From assembly GCA_007745835.1 (NCBI GenBank), contig CP036424.1, positions 4,575,968 to 4,639,967 of the forward strand: DNA of 64,000 bases, in the 5' to 3' direction. This DNA comes from Planctomycetes bacterium MalM25 (lineage in GTDB: Bacteria > Planctomycetota > Planctomycetia > Pirellulales > Lacipirellulaceae). Each line of letters starts with the position of its first letter. Within the stretch, counting starts at the first letter, position 1. Under the pieces are notes generated by a model that saw nothing but the letters and a program-made list of their open reading frames with translations, was not told the DNA's origin and did not search any database. This document shows, piece by piece, positions 1 to 7,531 of this stretch. The position numbers were made by a program, and so were the translations under genes.

Positions 1-48
1 GCCTACCACTCGATCGGCCGCGTCGCCGTGGATGGCCGCAAGGCGTAG
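1..48 (+). CDS. 3' end of an unidentified gene
   Basis: The first 48 bases read in frame as AYHSIGRVAVDGRKA followed by TAG. The gene starts before the window, so only 15 residues are visible and the family cannot be named. It is supported as coding by the strong rho-independent-type hairpin that follows about 25 bases after the stop. Confidence 0.5.
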   Translation, partial: AYHSIGRVAVDGRKA

Positions 49-71
49 AGCCACGCACCAACGCGCAAACG

Positions 72-108
72 AAAGGCCACGCCGGGTGGACCCGGCGTGG
101 CCTTTATC
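72..108 (+). terminator. Perfect 15-bp stem terminator
   Basis: Two 15-base arms (72-86 and 91-105) are exact reverse complements around a TGGA tetraloop. The stem ends in TTT with a short T-rich tail. It follows the truncated gene ending at 48 and, with its A-rich left edge, could also act on the minus strand. Confidence 0.8.
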
Positions 109-130
109 GTTAAAAGAGACGCGGGCTCAC

Positions 131-240
131 TCAGCGGCGGCGAGTGCCCGCGACGCCGACGAGACCCAGCAGGCCGAAAAGTTCAGCGAGGTAGCGAGTC
201 ACGCCCCGTGATCGCTTCGGGAATCCGTCCCCGCCGCAGC
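131..240 (-). pseudogene. Possible PEP-CTERM anchor relic
   Basis: Reading the minus strand from about 190 down to 131 gives LFGLLGLVGVAGTRRR and a stop. This is the hydrophobic segment plus arginine cluster that ends PEP-CTERM proteins. In another frame just upstream, near 225, a short IPEA-like stretch appears, and no open frame joins the two. This looks like the frameshifted remains of a PEP-CTERM gene. The rest of the gap from 241 to 421 shows no convincing gene. The signal is short and could be chance. Confidence 0.25.
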
Positions 241-421
241 GATTGCCCCGCTAAACCAGCGACGAATCTGCTGTAAACGATTTCTCGGCGCCAAGGCCGC
301 GGGCGAGGGTTAAACGCTTGGCGACCGTCGCCATCCCGTCGACATGCCCCTATAGTCGCTTCACAGCTGCGACGAGCACCTTCCCGACCTGCCGAACAAC
401 CTTTCTCACCCTGGAAAGACC

Positions 422-1477
422 TTGTTTAAGCCGCCCCATCGCGTTGACGCCCGCCGCGCGTTCACACTGGTCGAGCTGCTGGTGGTGATCGCCATCATCG
501 GTATTCTGGTCGCCCTCTTGTTGCCGGCGGTGCAGGCCGCGCGCGAGTCGGCTCGTCGTACGCAGTGCAACAACCAGCTCAAGCAGATCGGGCTGGCGTT
601 GCAGAACTACCACGACTCCCAGGGTCAGTTCCCCAAGGGACGCAACTCGACCAGCGAGGTGGGCGTCGGCTGGAGCTTCCTGATCCTCCCCCAGATGGAG
701 GAGAACGCGATCCACGACGCTTACGACGCCACCCAGCCCGTGCACGCCGAAGCGAACGCCGCCGCGATGCGCACGCCGATCTCGGCCTACATCTGCCCCA
801 GCCGCCGGTCGGTCACGGCCGATCGCAACTTCGACAACAACGACCAGGGCGCCGGCGCCAACGGCGAACCGCTCGGCGTGGCGGTGGCCGGCGACTACGC
901 GGCCAACGCCGGCTTGGAAGAGGATATGGGCATGGAGAACAACGATTACGAGGAGGGCCAGGTCGACGAAGACAGCGCGATCGACTTCGTCCACTGGCAC
1001 GCCGACGCCTCGCTCGTGGGACCGATCTTCAGCAACTCGCGCATCCGGGCACGCCACATCACCGACGGCCTGTCGAAGACCTTCGCGATTGGTGAGAAGC
1101 ACGTGCGGCCCCGGGACTCGGATTGGACCGACGCGGAAGCGCACTCTAAGCAGGGCGACACCTGCTTCTTGGCCGCCGACAACCTCAAGACAATCCTCCG
1201 CGGCACCGAGGACGGCCTCGCCAGCGGACCCAACGACGACTCGCGACGCAGCGTCACGATGTTCGGCAGCTCGCACCCGGGCGTCGTGCTGTTCGTCTTC
1301 GCCGACGGCCACACCGAATCCCTCTCGACCAGCCGCAGCGGGTTCGCCAACGTGAACCCCAACCAAGTCGGCGACGTTCCCGACCCGACCGACCCGGAGG
1401 ACCTCGACGAGGTCGAGCAGTGGGGCTGGCTCATGGCGATGAGCACGATCGCCGGGGAGGAGATCATCTCCGACTGA
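422..1477 (+). CDS. DUF1559 prepilin-like protein
   Basis: A 351-residue protein with a type II pseudopilin N-terminus: a basic leader, then AFTLVELLVVIAIIGILVAL at about residues 14-33 and PAVQAARESARRTQCNNQL directly after. This is the signature of the DUF1559 family, which is massively expanded in planctomycetes. The leader would be cleaved by prepilin peptidase and the hydrophobic helix would anchor the protein in the membrane or a pseudopilus. The C-terminal half carries the family's soluble domain, including a GSSHPGVVLFVFADGH stretch near residue 280. The start is a TTG with GGAAAG just upstream. An ATG start in the conserved N-terminus is not available. Exact function is unknown. Confidence 0.9.
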   Translation: MFKPPHRVDARRAFTLVELLVVIAIIGILVALLLPAVQAARESARRTQCNNQLKQIGLALQNYHDSQGQFPKGRNSTSEVGVGWSFLILPQMEENAIHDAYDATQPVHAEANAAAMRTPISAYICPSRRSVTADRNFDNNDQGAGANGEPLGVAVAGDYAANAGLEEDMGMENNDYEEGQVDEDSAIDFVHWHADASLVGPIFSNSRIRARHITDGLSKTFAIGEKHVRPRDSDWTDAEAHSKQGDTCFLAADNLKTILRGTEDGLASGPNDDSRRSVTMFGSSHPGVVLFVFADGHTESLSTSRSGFANVNPNQVGDVPDPTDPEDLDEVEQWGWLMAMSTIAGEEIISD

Positions 1478-1486
1478 CCCGACGCT

Positions 1487-2404
1487 TCAGGGCTTGAAGC
1501 GGTTCCGCAGAGGCTCCCGCCGCGGACCGCGGCGCGGCGGTGGCGGGGCGCCCAGGATCACCATCGTGAGCACGCGGTAGCGGTGCGGTTTGAAGGGCTC
1601 TAGCAAGCGGAGCATCTCCTCGTCGTCGCTCCGCTCGGCGCCGGTGAAGAAGTGGGCCAAGTGGTGGGGGTGGCCGTAGTCGCCCAGCACCACCGAGTCG
1701 GCGTCGCCGAGGCCCGCGCCGCGCAGGTAGCCGACTGTCCACGGCCCCACGCCCGGCTGCTTCAGCAAGAACTCGCTAAGGCGATCCGCGGCGCCCGGTT
1801 CGACGCCCGCGCCCCACACGCGCTCGATCGCGGGGGCGATCTTCGCCAGCCGCTGGATCGTCCGCGCGTGCTTCGGCAGGATGTCGCACTCCATTAGCTC
1901 GTAAGTCGCTAGCCCCGCGAGCCGCTCCGCGGCGGGGGGCGTGAACAGGCCCTGCGACCCAGGAACCTCATCGCCGAAACGCTGGAGCAGCCGTCGCCAG
2001 CCTCGGCAGGCGTCGCGGAACGCGATGAGCTGCTGCAGCACCACCTGCACGAGCCGCTCGAACGCGATCGGCAAGCGCGGCAAGCGGAGCCCGTGCACCT
2101 TCGGCGTGATCTTCAGCAGCCGGCCGGTCGGTCGGAAAGTCGATGGATCGTCGAGCAAGCCGAACAACGCCGGCAGGCGCCCCTCGATCCACCCCGCGCC
2201 CTCTCCTTGCACGACGACTCGCAGCGCCTCATCGCGGTGCGTCGCCGCCAAGGCGACCGGCCCCTCGGGCGTGCGTATTGCGAGCTGAGCGCGATGATCG
2301 TCGTGCCGCAAGCAGGGGTTGCCCGTCCCCATGGTGAGGACGGTCATCGTCCGCCCCAGGTGGTACGGTCCCGTGATCGGCAGATGGACCTCGCAGCTCG
2401 ACAT
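1487..2404 (-). CDS. AlkA-like DNA-3-methyladenine glycosylase
   Basis: A 305-residue HhH-GPD superfamily base-excision glycosylase. The helix-hairpin-helix is visible at about 210-225 (LLKQPGVGPWTVGYLRGAGL), followed by SVVLGDYG, where the aspartate fits the catalytic Asp of AlkA-type enzymes (LPDDY in E. coli AlkA). The N-terminal part lacks an Ada or methyl-transfer domain, so it is a stand-alone glycosylase that removes alkylated bases. It converges on the DUF1559 gene with only 9 bases between stops. There is no visible operon partner. Substrate range cannot be read from the sequence. Confidence 0.85.
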   Translation of the reverse strand: MSSCEVHLPITGPYHLGRTMTVLTMGTGNPCLRHDDHRAQLAIRTPEGPVALAATHRDEALRVVVQGEGAGWIEGRLPALFGLLDDPSTFRPTGRLLKITPKVHGLRLPRLPIAFERLVQVVLQQLIAFRDACRGWRRLLQRFGDEVPGSQGLFTPPAAERLAGLATYELMECDILPKHARTIQRLAKIAPAIERVWGAGVEPGAADRLSEFLLKQPGVGPWTVGYLRGAGLGDADSVVLGDYGHPHHLAHFFTGAERSDDEEMLRLLEPFKPHRYRVLTMVILGAPPPPRRGPRREPLRNRFKP

Positions 2405-2420
2405 GCCGTACCGACCAGAT

Positions 2421-2480
2421 GGACAGGATCAACAGGATGCCCAAGATTGTCTTATCATCCCGTCGATCCTGTAAGTCCTG
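2421..2480. repeat. CAGGATCAACAGGAT-type imperfect hairpin
   Basis: The left arm 2421-2438 (GGACAGGATCAACAGGAT) pairs imperfectly with 2465-2480 (ATCCTGTAAGTCCTGC). Elements of this type are dispersed in many bacterial genomes and give rise to spurious ORFs beginning MDRINRM. It lies in the leader between the divergent AlkA-like and DUF5808 genes. A longer reading frame through it exists but is unlikely to be translated. Confidence 0.55.
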
Positions 2481-2514
2481 CCCAAGAGATCGACCGCGAC
2501 GACGAATCGTCAAT

Positions 2515-2742
2515 ATGAACCAGCAAGAGATCAACGACGCTGAGTGGGGCGACCCCGCGAACTGGACCTGGGGCGTTTACCGCAGCACGCGGGACACGCG
2601 TGTCTGGGTCCCCAAGCAGATCAAGTGGACCGGCTGGACGCTCAACTTCGCAAAGCCCGCGGCGAAGTGGTGGATGGTCGCGATCCTCTCGCCGGCGCTG
2701 ATCGTCGCGACGCTGTGCATCGCAACCTCGGCGTCACGGTAA
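2515..2742 (+). CDS. DUF5808 domain small membrane protein
   Basis: A 75-residue protein. Residues about 10-50 (WGDPANWTWGVYRSTRDTRV, then VPKQIKWTGWTLNFAKPAAK) match the DUF5808 pattern, in which a D/T-R-V-VPK segment precedes GWTLNFA. A single hydrophobic helix of about 20 residues closes the protein (WWMVAILSPALIVATLCIAT). I chose the internal ATG at 2515 because the upstream in-frame extension is made of repeat sequence. It is probably a membrane-attached component of unknown role. It is followed by a large palindromic repeat. Confidence 0.7.
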   Translation: MNQQEINDAEWGDPANWTWGVYRSTRDTRVWVPKQIKWTGWTLNFAKPAAKWWMVAILSPALIVATLCIATSASR

Positions 2743-2777
2743 CGTCTGGCGGTGATAACCGCGGCCGAAGCACACCC

Positions 2778-2865
2778 CTGTAGGAGGCGTCTCCGACGCC
2801 AATAACGCGTGACGAGCTGCTCTCGCCTGACTCACCGCCATCGGCGTCGGAGACGCCTCCTACAG
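2778..2865. repeat. Family B inverted repeat, copy 1
   Basis: Two perfect 23-base arms, 2778-2800 and 2843-2865, enclose a 42-base loop. The arm reads CTGTAGGAGGCGTCTCCGAC and onward. It sits between the convergent ends of the DUF5808 gene and the next gene. Two further copies with the same core lie at 17344 and 50349. No T-run follows, so it is not a standard terminator. Confidence 0.85.
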
Positions 2866-2870
2866 ATCGA

Positions 2871-3407
2871 TTAAACCAGCAGCGGCCCGCCGTCGGTCTC
2901 GTCCCACAGCTTGCGGACCTCGCCGAGGCCGTAGACGCAGAGCTCGAACTCGTCGCTCAGACGCTCGAGCAGTTCGCTGGGGGCGACCTCCTTCTGAACC
3001 GGGATCTTGCTCGCCACGGCGTAGCTCCGCTTGCCCATCTGGCGGTAGTCGAGCAGCGCGTCCTTGCCGCCCGCGTGGCGGAGGCGGTCGGCCACCTCGG
3101 GGAAGACGCCGGTCCAGAACAGGGTGAAGTCGCCGATGTGCCGGTGCAGCGTCCGCTTGGCGGGGCCGCGGCGTTCCTCGGCCTCCATCAGCATGTCGGC
3201 GACCTGCGTGAGCCGCTCGCCACGCACGCCGCGCACGCTGTAGATGTCGTCCGACGCGATGAAGCGCGTGAGCAGCCCGGTCACGTAGTCGATGAGCGGG
3301 GGGTCGGCCACGCCCAGTTCGGACATGAAGGCCTGCTCGGTCACGCCGGCGAAGAAACGCCGGGCGGCCGACTCGTCGCGGTCGGCTTGGGATCGATCGT
3401 CAAGCAT
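2871..3407 (-). CDS. Conserved hypothetical protein
   Basis: A 178-residue, mostly helical soluble protein that I cannot assign to a named family. It contains a patch around residues 30-50 (LGVADPPLIDYVTGLLTRF), then SDDIYSVRGVRGERLTQVAD. A region rich in R/H follows (KRTLHRHIGDFTLFWTGVF, residues about 95-115). There is no signal peptide or membrane helix. The start at 3407 was chosen because a GGAGAG lies just upstream. The longer open frame extends only through repeats and low-complexity sequence. It may share regulation with the trp genes upstream, but over 460 bases separate them. Confidence 0.75.
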   Translation of the reverse strand: MLDDRSQADRDESAARRFFAGVTEQAFMSELGVADPPLIDYVTGLLTRFIASDDIYSVRGVRGERLTQVADMLMEAEERRGPAKRTLHRHIGDFTLFWTGVFPEVADRLRHAGGKDALLDYRQMGKRSYAVASKIPVQKEVAPSELLERLSDEFELCVYGLGEVRKLWDETDGGPLLV

Positions 3408-3554
3408 CTCTGAACGCTCTCCGGGGCACGGGCTGTAAGCCGCGCCATGCGGGAGAGGGCCACCATCGCGATCGGCCGGAGCGAACCCCCAACTGTCGCC
3501 GAGGGACCAGCCGTCGCCGGGGGACCAAGGCCCGCTGGCGCGCCGTCGTGGTAT

Positions 3555-3574
3555 GCGGAATATCGTCATTCCGC
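3555..3574. promoter_or_regulatory. Operator-like inverted repeat
   Basis: Seven-base arms GCGGAAT and ATTCCGC are separated by six bases, in a locally AT-richer stretch about 150 bases upstream of the hypothetical gene starting at 3407. The size is typical of a dimeric regulator site, but no regulator is identified. Confidence 0.25.
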
Positions 3575-3661
3575 CGCCTGTGACTTCTCCAATATTGTAA
3601 TTACCAGCTCGCCGCGAGGCCAAAATTCGGGCTGCTATCGGCAACGTAATAAAGAAGAGAA

Positions 3662-3686
3662 AACCGCCAAGACGCCAAGAGCGCCA
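3662..3686 (-). repeat. Family A TTGGCG repeat, copy 1
   Basis: The plus strand has AACCGCCAAGACGCCAAGAG followed by CGCCA, identical over 25 bases to the copy at 6598 and to the reverse complement of the copy at 7497. On the minus strand it consists of TTGGCG hexamers at 8-9 base spacing, with a further unit at about 3692-3697. It sits in the 461-base gap 3408-3868, which otherwise holds the inverted repeat at 3555 and the family C hairpin at 3788. Confidence 0.85.
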
Positions 3687-3787
3687 GGGTTCGCCAAGAA
3701 ACTGGGAGGAACCACAACGAGCCCAACGGTCGCCTGCTTGCGGCGAACAGGACGGCTCAAGCCGTTGAATGGCAAACGCGGGGTGCG

Positions 3788-3822
3788 ACCCTCCCCTAGC
3801 CCCTCCCTGGAAGGGAGGGGAA
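3788..3822. repeat. Family C GC hairpin, half copy
   Basis: ACCCTCCCCTAGCCCCTCCC followed by TGGAAGGGAGGGGAAT forms a short strong hairpin (CCCCTCCCT/AGGGAGGGG). It matches one half of the longer paired elements at 49039, 52319 and 56855. It lies just beyond the trpA stop codon on the minus strand. Confidence 0.75.
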
Positions 3823-3868
3823 TGGAAGCTCAGCGCTGCCACCTAGAGGTGCTTGGCGTCGTGGCGGT

Positions 3869-4666
3869 TCATTCCTCGAGCGCCGCCAGCAAGGTCGCCA
3901 CGTAGTCGCCCACCTCTTTGAGCACCTCGGCGTGGGGGCGGCTGGCCGCTTCGGCGACGCGCTTCACGATCGCCGAGCCGACGATCAGGCCGTCCGCCAC
4001 CGGCGCCAACAGCTTCACGTGCTCCGGCTGGCTGACGCCGAAGCCGATGCAGATCGGCAGGTCGGTCTGCTCGCGGAGCCAGCCGACGTTGTCGACCAGG
4101 TCGGGCGGCAGCTGCGTCCGCTCGCCCGTGATGCCGGCGACCGACACGTAGTAGACGAATCCGGTCGACGTCTCGCAGATCCGCACCGCGCGGTCGCGCG
4201 GCGTGGTGGGCGTGACGAGCTGGATGAGCGACAGGCCACGCTCGCCGGCGACCTTCGCCAACGCGGGCGACTCCTCGACCGGCAGGTCGGGAACAATCAG
4301 CCCCGCGACGCCCCGCGAGGCGACATCGTCGCAGTAGCGCTCGACGCCGTGGCGGAAGATGATCGCGTAGCTGACCATCGTGACCGCCGGAGCGCCCAAG
4401 CCGGGGCAGGTCTCGCCGAGCATGTCGAGGATGCCGGCGAGCTTGATCTTCTTTTCCAGGGCGCGCGTGTAGCTCGCCTGGATGACGGGCCCGTCGGCGA
4501 TCGGGTCGCTGTAGGGCACGCCCACTTCGCACAGCGACGCCCCCCGGCCCACGACCTCCTTCAGGACCGCCGCGGTGAACGCGAGGTCCGGGTCGCCGGC
4601 GGTGACGAACGGCATGAGGGCCTTGCGGCCGTCGGCGCGGAGCTTGGCGAAAAGTTCGGGGATCAT
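3869..4666 (-). CDS. trpA: Tryptophan synthase alpha chain
   Basis: 265 residues, the normal length. TrpA cleaves indole-3-glycerol phosphate to indole and glyceraldehyde 3-phosphate and passes indole to TrpB through the alpha2beta2 tunnel. The active-site block LCEVGVPYSDPIADGPVIQ (about residues 45-63) holds the catalytic Glu and Asp. The phosphate-binding GFGVSQPEHV and ADGLIVGSAIVKR appear near residues 210-240. It is the last gene of the trpB-antitoxin-toxin-trpA block, starting 45 bases after the toxin stop. Separation of trpA from trpB by a toxin-antitoxin pair is unusual. Confidence 0.97.
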   Translation of the reverse strand: MIPELFAKLRADGRKALMPFVTAGDPDLAFTAAVLKEVVGRGASLCEVGVPYSDPIADGPVIQASYTRALEKKIKLAGILDMLGETCPGLGAPAVTMVSYAIIFRHGVERYCDDVASRGVAGLIVPDLPVEESPALAKVAGERGLSLIQLVTPTTPRDRAVRICETSTGFVYYVSVAGITGERTQLPPDLVDNVGWLREQTDLPICIGFGVSQPEHVKLLAPVADGLIVGSAIVKRVAEAASRPHAEVLKEVGDYVATLLAALEE

Positions 4667-4711
4667 GCGAAGGCGGAATGGGGAAGGCGGGGTGCGGGAC
4701 GCTTGGTCAAT

Positions 4712-5008
4712 CTAACCCGTAAGTGAGAGATCTTCGATCCGTCGGGCGCTGTGGTAGATCCGCAGAATATAGAGCGCCTGATCAACCACCTGATAGAAGA
4801 CAAGATACGGTTCCACCAAGAAGCGGCGGCAACCTCCGACTCTTGGATCCCGCTCGCCGCGCTCCGGGTGATGGCGTGTCAGTTCGATCTGATCATGGAT
4901 GAGCCGCACCATCCGATCCGCCAGCTCGATACGGTAGGCAGCATGGTACTCCCACACACACGCCAGATCGCTGCGAGCGGGATCGGTAATGATCACCTTG
5001 AGGCTCAA
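4712..5008 (-). CDS. ParE/RelE-superfamily toxin
   Basis: A 98-residue type II toxin. The sequence LKVIITDPARSDLACVWEY at the N-terminus, then RMVRLIHDQIELTRHHPERG, GCRRFLVEPYLVFYQV and LYILRIYHSARRIEDL, is the standard ParE/RelE fold. The YLVFYQV strand and IYHSAR end are typical of ParE-like members. The start is inferred as the TTG whose last two bases overlap the antitoxin stop (TTGA), which means tight translational coupling. ParE toxins poison gyrase and RelE toxins cleave ribosomal mRNA. The sequence does not decide between them. Confidence 0.88.
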   Translation of the reverse strand: MSLKVIITDPARSDLACVWEYHAAYRIELADRMVRLIHDQIELTRHHPERGERDPRVGGCRRFLVEPYLVFYQVVDQALYILRIYHSARRIEDLSLTG

Positions 5009-5301
5009 GACTTCTGATGCCTCCGGTGCATCTCGTCCAAGAACGCATCGGGGTCCCAATCGGAGACCTCACCACGGGTGATGGCCTCTTCCGCCTCAGC
5101 AAGACCTTTACGCATGTACTCGACATGCGCCTCGTCGGCGTCGAGCTGCTCGTTGGCGGCGGCGGGCTCGGCCGCCCCCCCCTTGAGCCGCTCGGCGATG
5201 CAGCGACGCAGGAACTCCTCCAGCGTGACGCCCTGGGCGTCCGCCATGCGGATGGCGTCGGCGCGAAGTTCTTCGGGTAAGTCGATATTGATGCTGACCA
5301 T
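5005..5301 (-). CDS. Antitoxin of ParE-type module
   Basis: 98 residues. The N-terminus, MVSINIDLPEELRADAIRMA then QGVTLEEFLRRCIAERLKGG, is a beta-strand/helix/helix DNA-binding element of the ribbon-helix-helix kind used by antitoxins. The acidic C-terminus (GLAEAEEAITRGEVSDWDPD) would wrap the toxin. It begins 17 bases after the trpB stop and overlaps the toxin gene by the TTGA junction. An antitoxin of this type normally represses its own promoter, so it could influence trpA expression. That is inference. Confidence 0.85.
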   Translation of the reverse strand: MVSINIDLPEELRADAIRMADAQGVTLEEFLRRCIAERLKGGAAEPAAANEQLDADEAHVEYMRKGLAEAEEAITRGEVSDWDPDAFLDEMHRRHQKS

Positions 5302-5318
5302 CTGATCGTGCTCCGGGG

Positions 5319-6548
5319 CTACCCGTAGTTTACTCCCTTCAGCCGCGCGATCTCCATCGCGTCCTTGTCCCCCCGCCCGCTCAGGCAGACAACGACCACC
5401 TCGTCCGGCGAGCGCTCGGCGGCGACTTCCATCGCCATCGCCACCGCGTGCGAGCTCTCCAGCGCGGGCATGATGCCCTCGTTGGCGGCGCACGCGTCGA
5501 AGGCGTCCATCGCGGTCGTGTCGCGGCAGCTCGTGTAGCGGACGCGCTGCGTGTCCTTCCAGTAGCTGTGCTCCGGGCCGACGCCCGGGTAGTCGAGACC
5601 GGCGGACATGCTGTGGACGTCGCAGGTCTGGCCGTCGTCGTCTTGCATGACGTAGCTGAACGAACCGTGCAGCACGCCGGGCTGGCCGTAGGTCAGCGGG
5701 CTCGCGTGGTCGCCCGCCTGGTCGGAGCGTCCGCCCGCCTCGACGCCGATCAGCTCGACGCCCTCGTGCTCGACGAACGGGTAGAACATGCCGGCCGCGT
5801 TCGACCCGCCGCCGACGCAGGCGACGACCGCGTCGGGCAGGCGTCCCATCCGCTCCTGGCACTGGGTGATGGTCTCCTTGCCGATGACTGATTGGTAGTC
5901 GCGCACGATCCGGGGGAAGGGGTGCGGGCCGACGACCGAGCCGAGGATGTAGTGGGTCTCCTCGACCGAAGCCATCCAGTCGCGCATCGCCTCGTTGATT
6001 GCGTCGCGGAGGGTCCGCGCGCCGCTCGTCACGGGGCGGACCTCCGCGCCCAGCAGCTTCATCGCGAAGACGTTCGGCGCCTGCCGGCGGATGTCCTCCT
6101 CGCCCATGTAGACGACGCACGGCAATCCGAAGTGCGCGCAAGCGGTCGCCGTCGCCACGCCGTGCTGGCCGGCGCCCGTCTCGGCGATGACGCGTTTCTT
6201 GCCCATCCGCTGGGTCAGCAGGCACTGGCCGAGCGTGTTGTTGATCTTGTGGGCGCCCGTGTGGTTCGTGTCCTCGCGCTTGAACCAGATCTGGGCGCCG
6301 CCGCACTTCTGGCTCAGCCGCTTCGCGTGGTAGAGCGGAGAGGGCCGGCCGACAAAGTCCCGCCACAGCTCGTCCAGCTCCGCCTGGAAAGCGGCGTCGG
6401 ACCGCGATTTCTCGTACTCGACCGCCAGCTCGTCGAGCGCTCGGACCAGGGTCTCGGGGACGTAGCGCCCGCCGAAATCGCCGAAACGCCCGGCGGCGTC
6501 GGGCACGTTGGGGCTGGCGGCTTCACGGGGGGGGGCGGTGGTGCTCAT
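5319..6548 (-). CDS. trpB: Tryptophan synthase beta chain
   Basis: 409 residues. It condenses indole with serine to give tryptophan. The PLP lysine lies in [15 protein letters not shown] (about residue 100), and the phosphate-binding loop GGGSNAAG is near 245. The protein ends with the conserved [17 protein letters not shown]. The ATG at 6548 is used because upstream in-frame sequence is repeat-derived. A run of nine C (minus strand) lies about five codons into the gene, within two prolines. A family A repeat lies 49 bases upstream in the leader. Downstream, the toxin-antitoxin pair and trpA follow on the same strand. Confidence 0.97.
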   Translation of the reverse strand: MSTTAPPREAASPNVPDAAGRFGDFGGRYVPETLVRALDELAVEYEKSRSDAAFQAELDELWRDFVGRPSPLYHAKRLSQKCGGAQIWFKREDTNHTGAHKINNTLGQCLLTQRMGKKRVIAETGAGQHGVATATACAHFGLPCVVYMGEEDIRRQAPNVFAMKLLGAEVRPVTSGARTLRDAINEAMRDWMASVEETHYILGSVVGPHPFPRIVRDYQSVIGKETITQCQERMGRLPDAVVACVGGGSNAAGMFYPFVEHEGVELIGVEAGGRSDQAGDHASPLTYGQPGVLHGSFSYVMQDDDGQTCDVHSMSAGLDYPGVGPEHSYWKDTQRVRYTSCRDTTAMDAFDACAANEGIMPALESSHAVAMAMEVAAERSPDEVVVVCLSGRGDKDAMEIARLKGVNYG

Positions 6549-6597
6549 GGTACGATTGTCGGCTGCTGGAGCGGATAGGATCAAGCGGGCAGTTACT

Positions 6598-6622
6598 AAC
6601 CGCCAAGACGCCAAGAGCGCCA
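6598..6622 (-). repeat. Family A TTGGCG repeat, copy 2
   Basis: 25 bases identical to copies 1 and 3. On the minus strand it reads TGGCGCTCTTGGCGTCTTGG and then CGGTT, ending 49 bases before the trpB ATG. It also forms the left member of an inverted pair with 7497-7521, enclosing the membrane-protein gene. Confidence 0.9.
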
Positions 6623-6642
6623 CGGAAAGCTAGGGGTTTCCA

Positions 6643-7317
6643 ATGCCGGGGTCTTTTCCGCAATCGCCAGCGTCTGAGACTGGAGTAGGGCCCCCCTCGT
6701 GGGCCATACGGTTCTTCTCAGTTCAGTTCGGCCTTTTCCTGTTTTCAACGCCGTTTCTGTCGATAGTTCGAGGCCATAGACCATCGGTCGAGGAGGAGCT
6801 TTTCACCTCACTCCTGCTAGGTCTTATTCTAGTTCTACCGATGCTTTTCGGAGTTTGGGCCAGTTGGTCTCCGCTGCCTCCAATCCACCGCATTTCTATA
6901 AGTGTTGCTGCTACAAGCATACTAGGCGTGTGCTTCACTCTCGGCGACGCGGAGGCATTGCTCATTGCGATTGTTCTGTTCTTAACTTGGACCGTCGTTC
7001 TCACGATGGCCCGTCTAGCAACCGGTTTGAGGCTTGACGTAGTCGCTAACGCCATCTTTCCAACCGACCACTCCAAGCTTCGATTGAGCCATCTCCTTGG
7101 CATTATGACCGCCGTGGCTATGGCAACTGCTTGGGCCGTCTCTTGCATCGCTGATTGGCGAGGCATTCGCTACTGGATACCTTCCTTTGGCGACTATGTC
7201 CTTCTGATGCTTCCTGCCGTGGCATGCGTGATCCTAGTTCTCTCGCGACACCGTCGGTTCCTTCTAGCACTGTTCCTGCTTCCCGGAATCACTCTGATTT
7301 TCAGTAAGAATCGTTGA
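6643..7317 (+). CDS. Unknown integral membrane protein, low GC
   Basis: A 224-residue protein with about six hydrophobic helices, for example WAIRFFSVQFGLFLFSTPFL (20-39), LFTSLLLGLILVLPMLFGVW (53-72), LLIAIVLFLTWTVVLTMARL (105-124) and DYVLLMLPAVACVILVLSRH near the end. I recognise no family. Its base composition is clearly lower in GC than every neighbour, and codon choice is more AT-tolerant, suggesting recent acquisition. It lies between inverted family A repeats (6598-6622 and 7497-7521), on the opposite strand to trpB. The first ATG at 6643 is only 20 bases from the repeat. A start at one of the later ATG codons is possible. Confidence 0.6.
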   Translation: MPGSFPQSPASETGVGPPSWAIRFFSVQFGLFLFSTPFLSIVRGHRPSVEEELFTSLLLGLILVLPMLFGVWASWSPLPPIHRISISVAATSILGVCFTLGDAEALLIAIVLFLTWTVVLTMARLATGLRLDVVANAIFPTDHSKLRLSHLLGIMTAVAMATAWAVSCIADWRGIRYWIPSFGDYVLLMLPAVACVILVLSRHRRFLLALFLLPGITLIFSKNR

Positions 7318-7496
7318 AGGGGCAGCACCTACATCGTTTGATGCGCTCGAACAGCTTGACCCAAACGTCCTCATGATAGTCCTTGGCTCTTGCTTGAACG
7401 CTATTCTAAGTGCGCTGCTGCTTCGCTCGGGTGACTACCGTCTCAGGAACACACGGATATCACTTGAACGGTGAGCCGCCGCTCTTGGCGACCCCT

Positions 7497-7521
7497 TGGC
7501 GCTCTTGGCGTCTTGGCGGTT
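7497..7521 (+). repeat. Family A TTGGCG repeat, copy 3
   Basis: TGGCGCTCTTGGCGTCTTGG then CGGTT, ending 10 bases before the mutM ATG. An extra TTGGCG at 7485-7490 gives four hexamer units in all. Same orientation relative to its downstream gene as the copies before trpB and proA. Confidence 0.9.
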
Positions 7522-7531
7522 CTCTTAACCC

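Noticed and set aside
6525-6540. Run of nine G near the trpB start as a phase-variable tract or frameshift
   Set aside because: The frame is intact through the run and encodes part of the variable N-terminus, and no second frame is supported.
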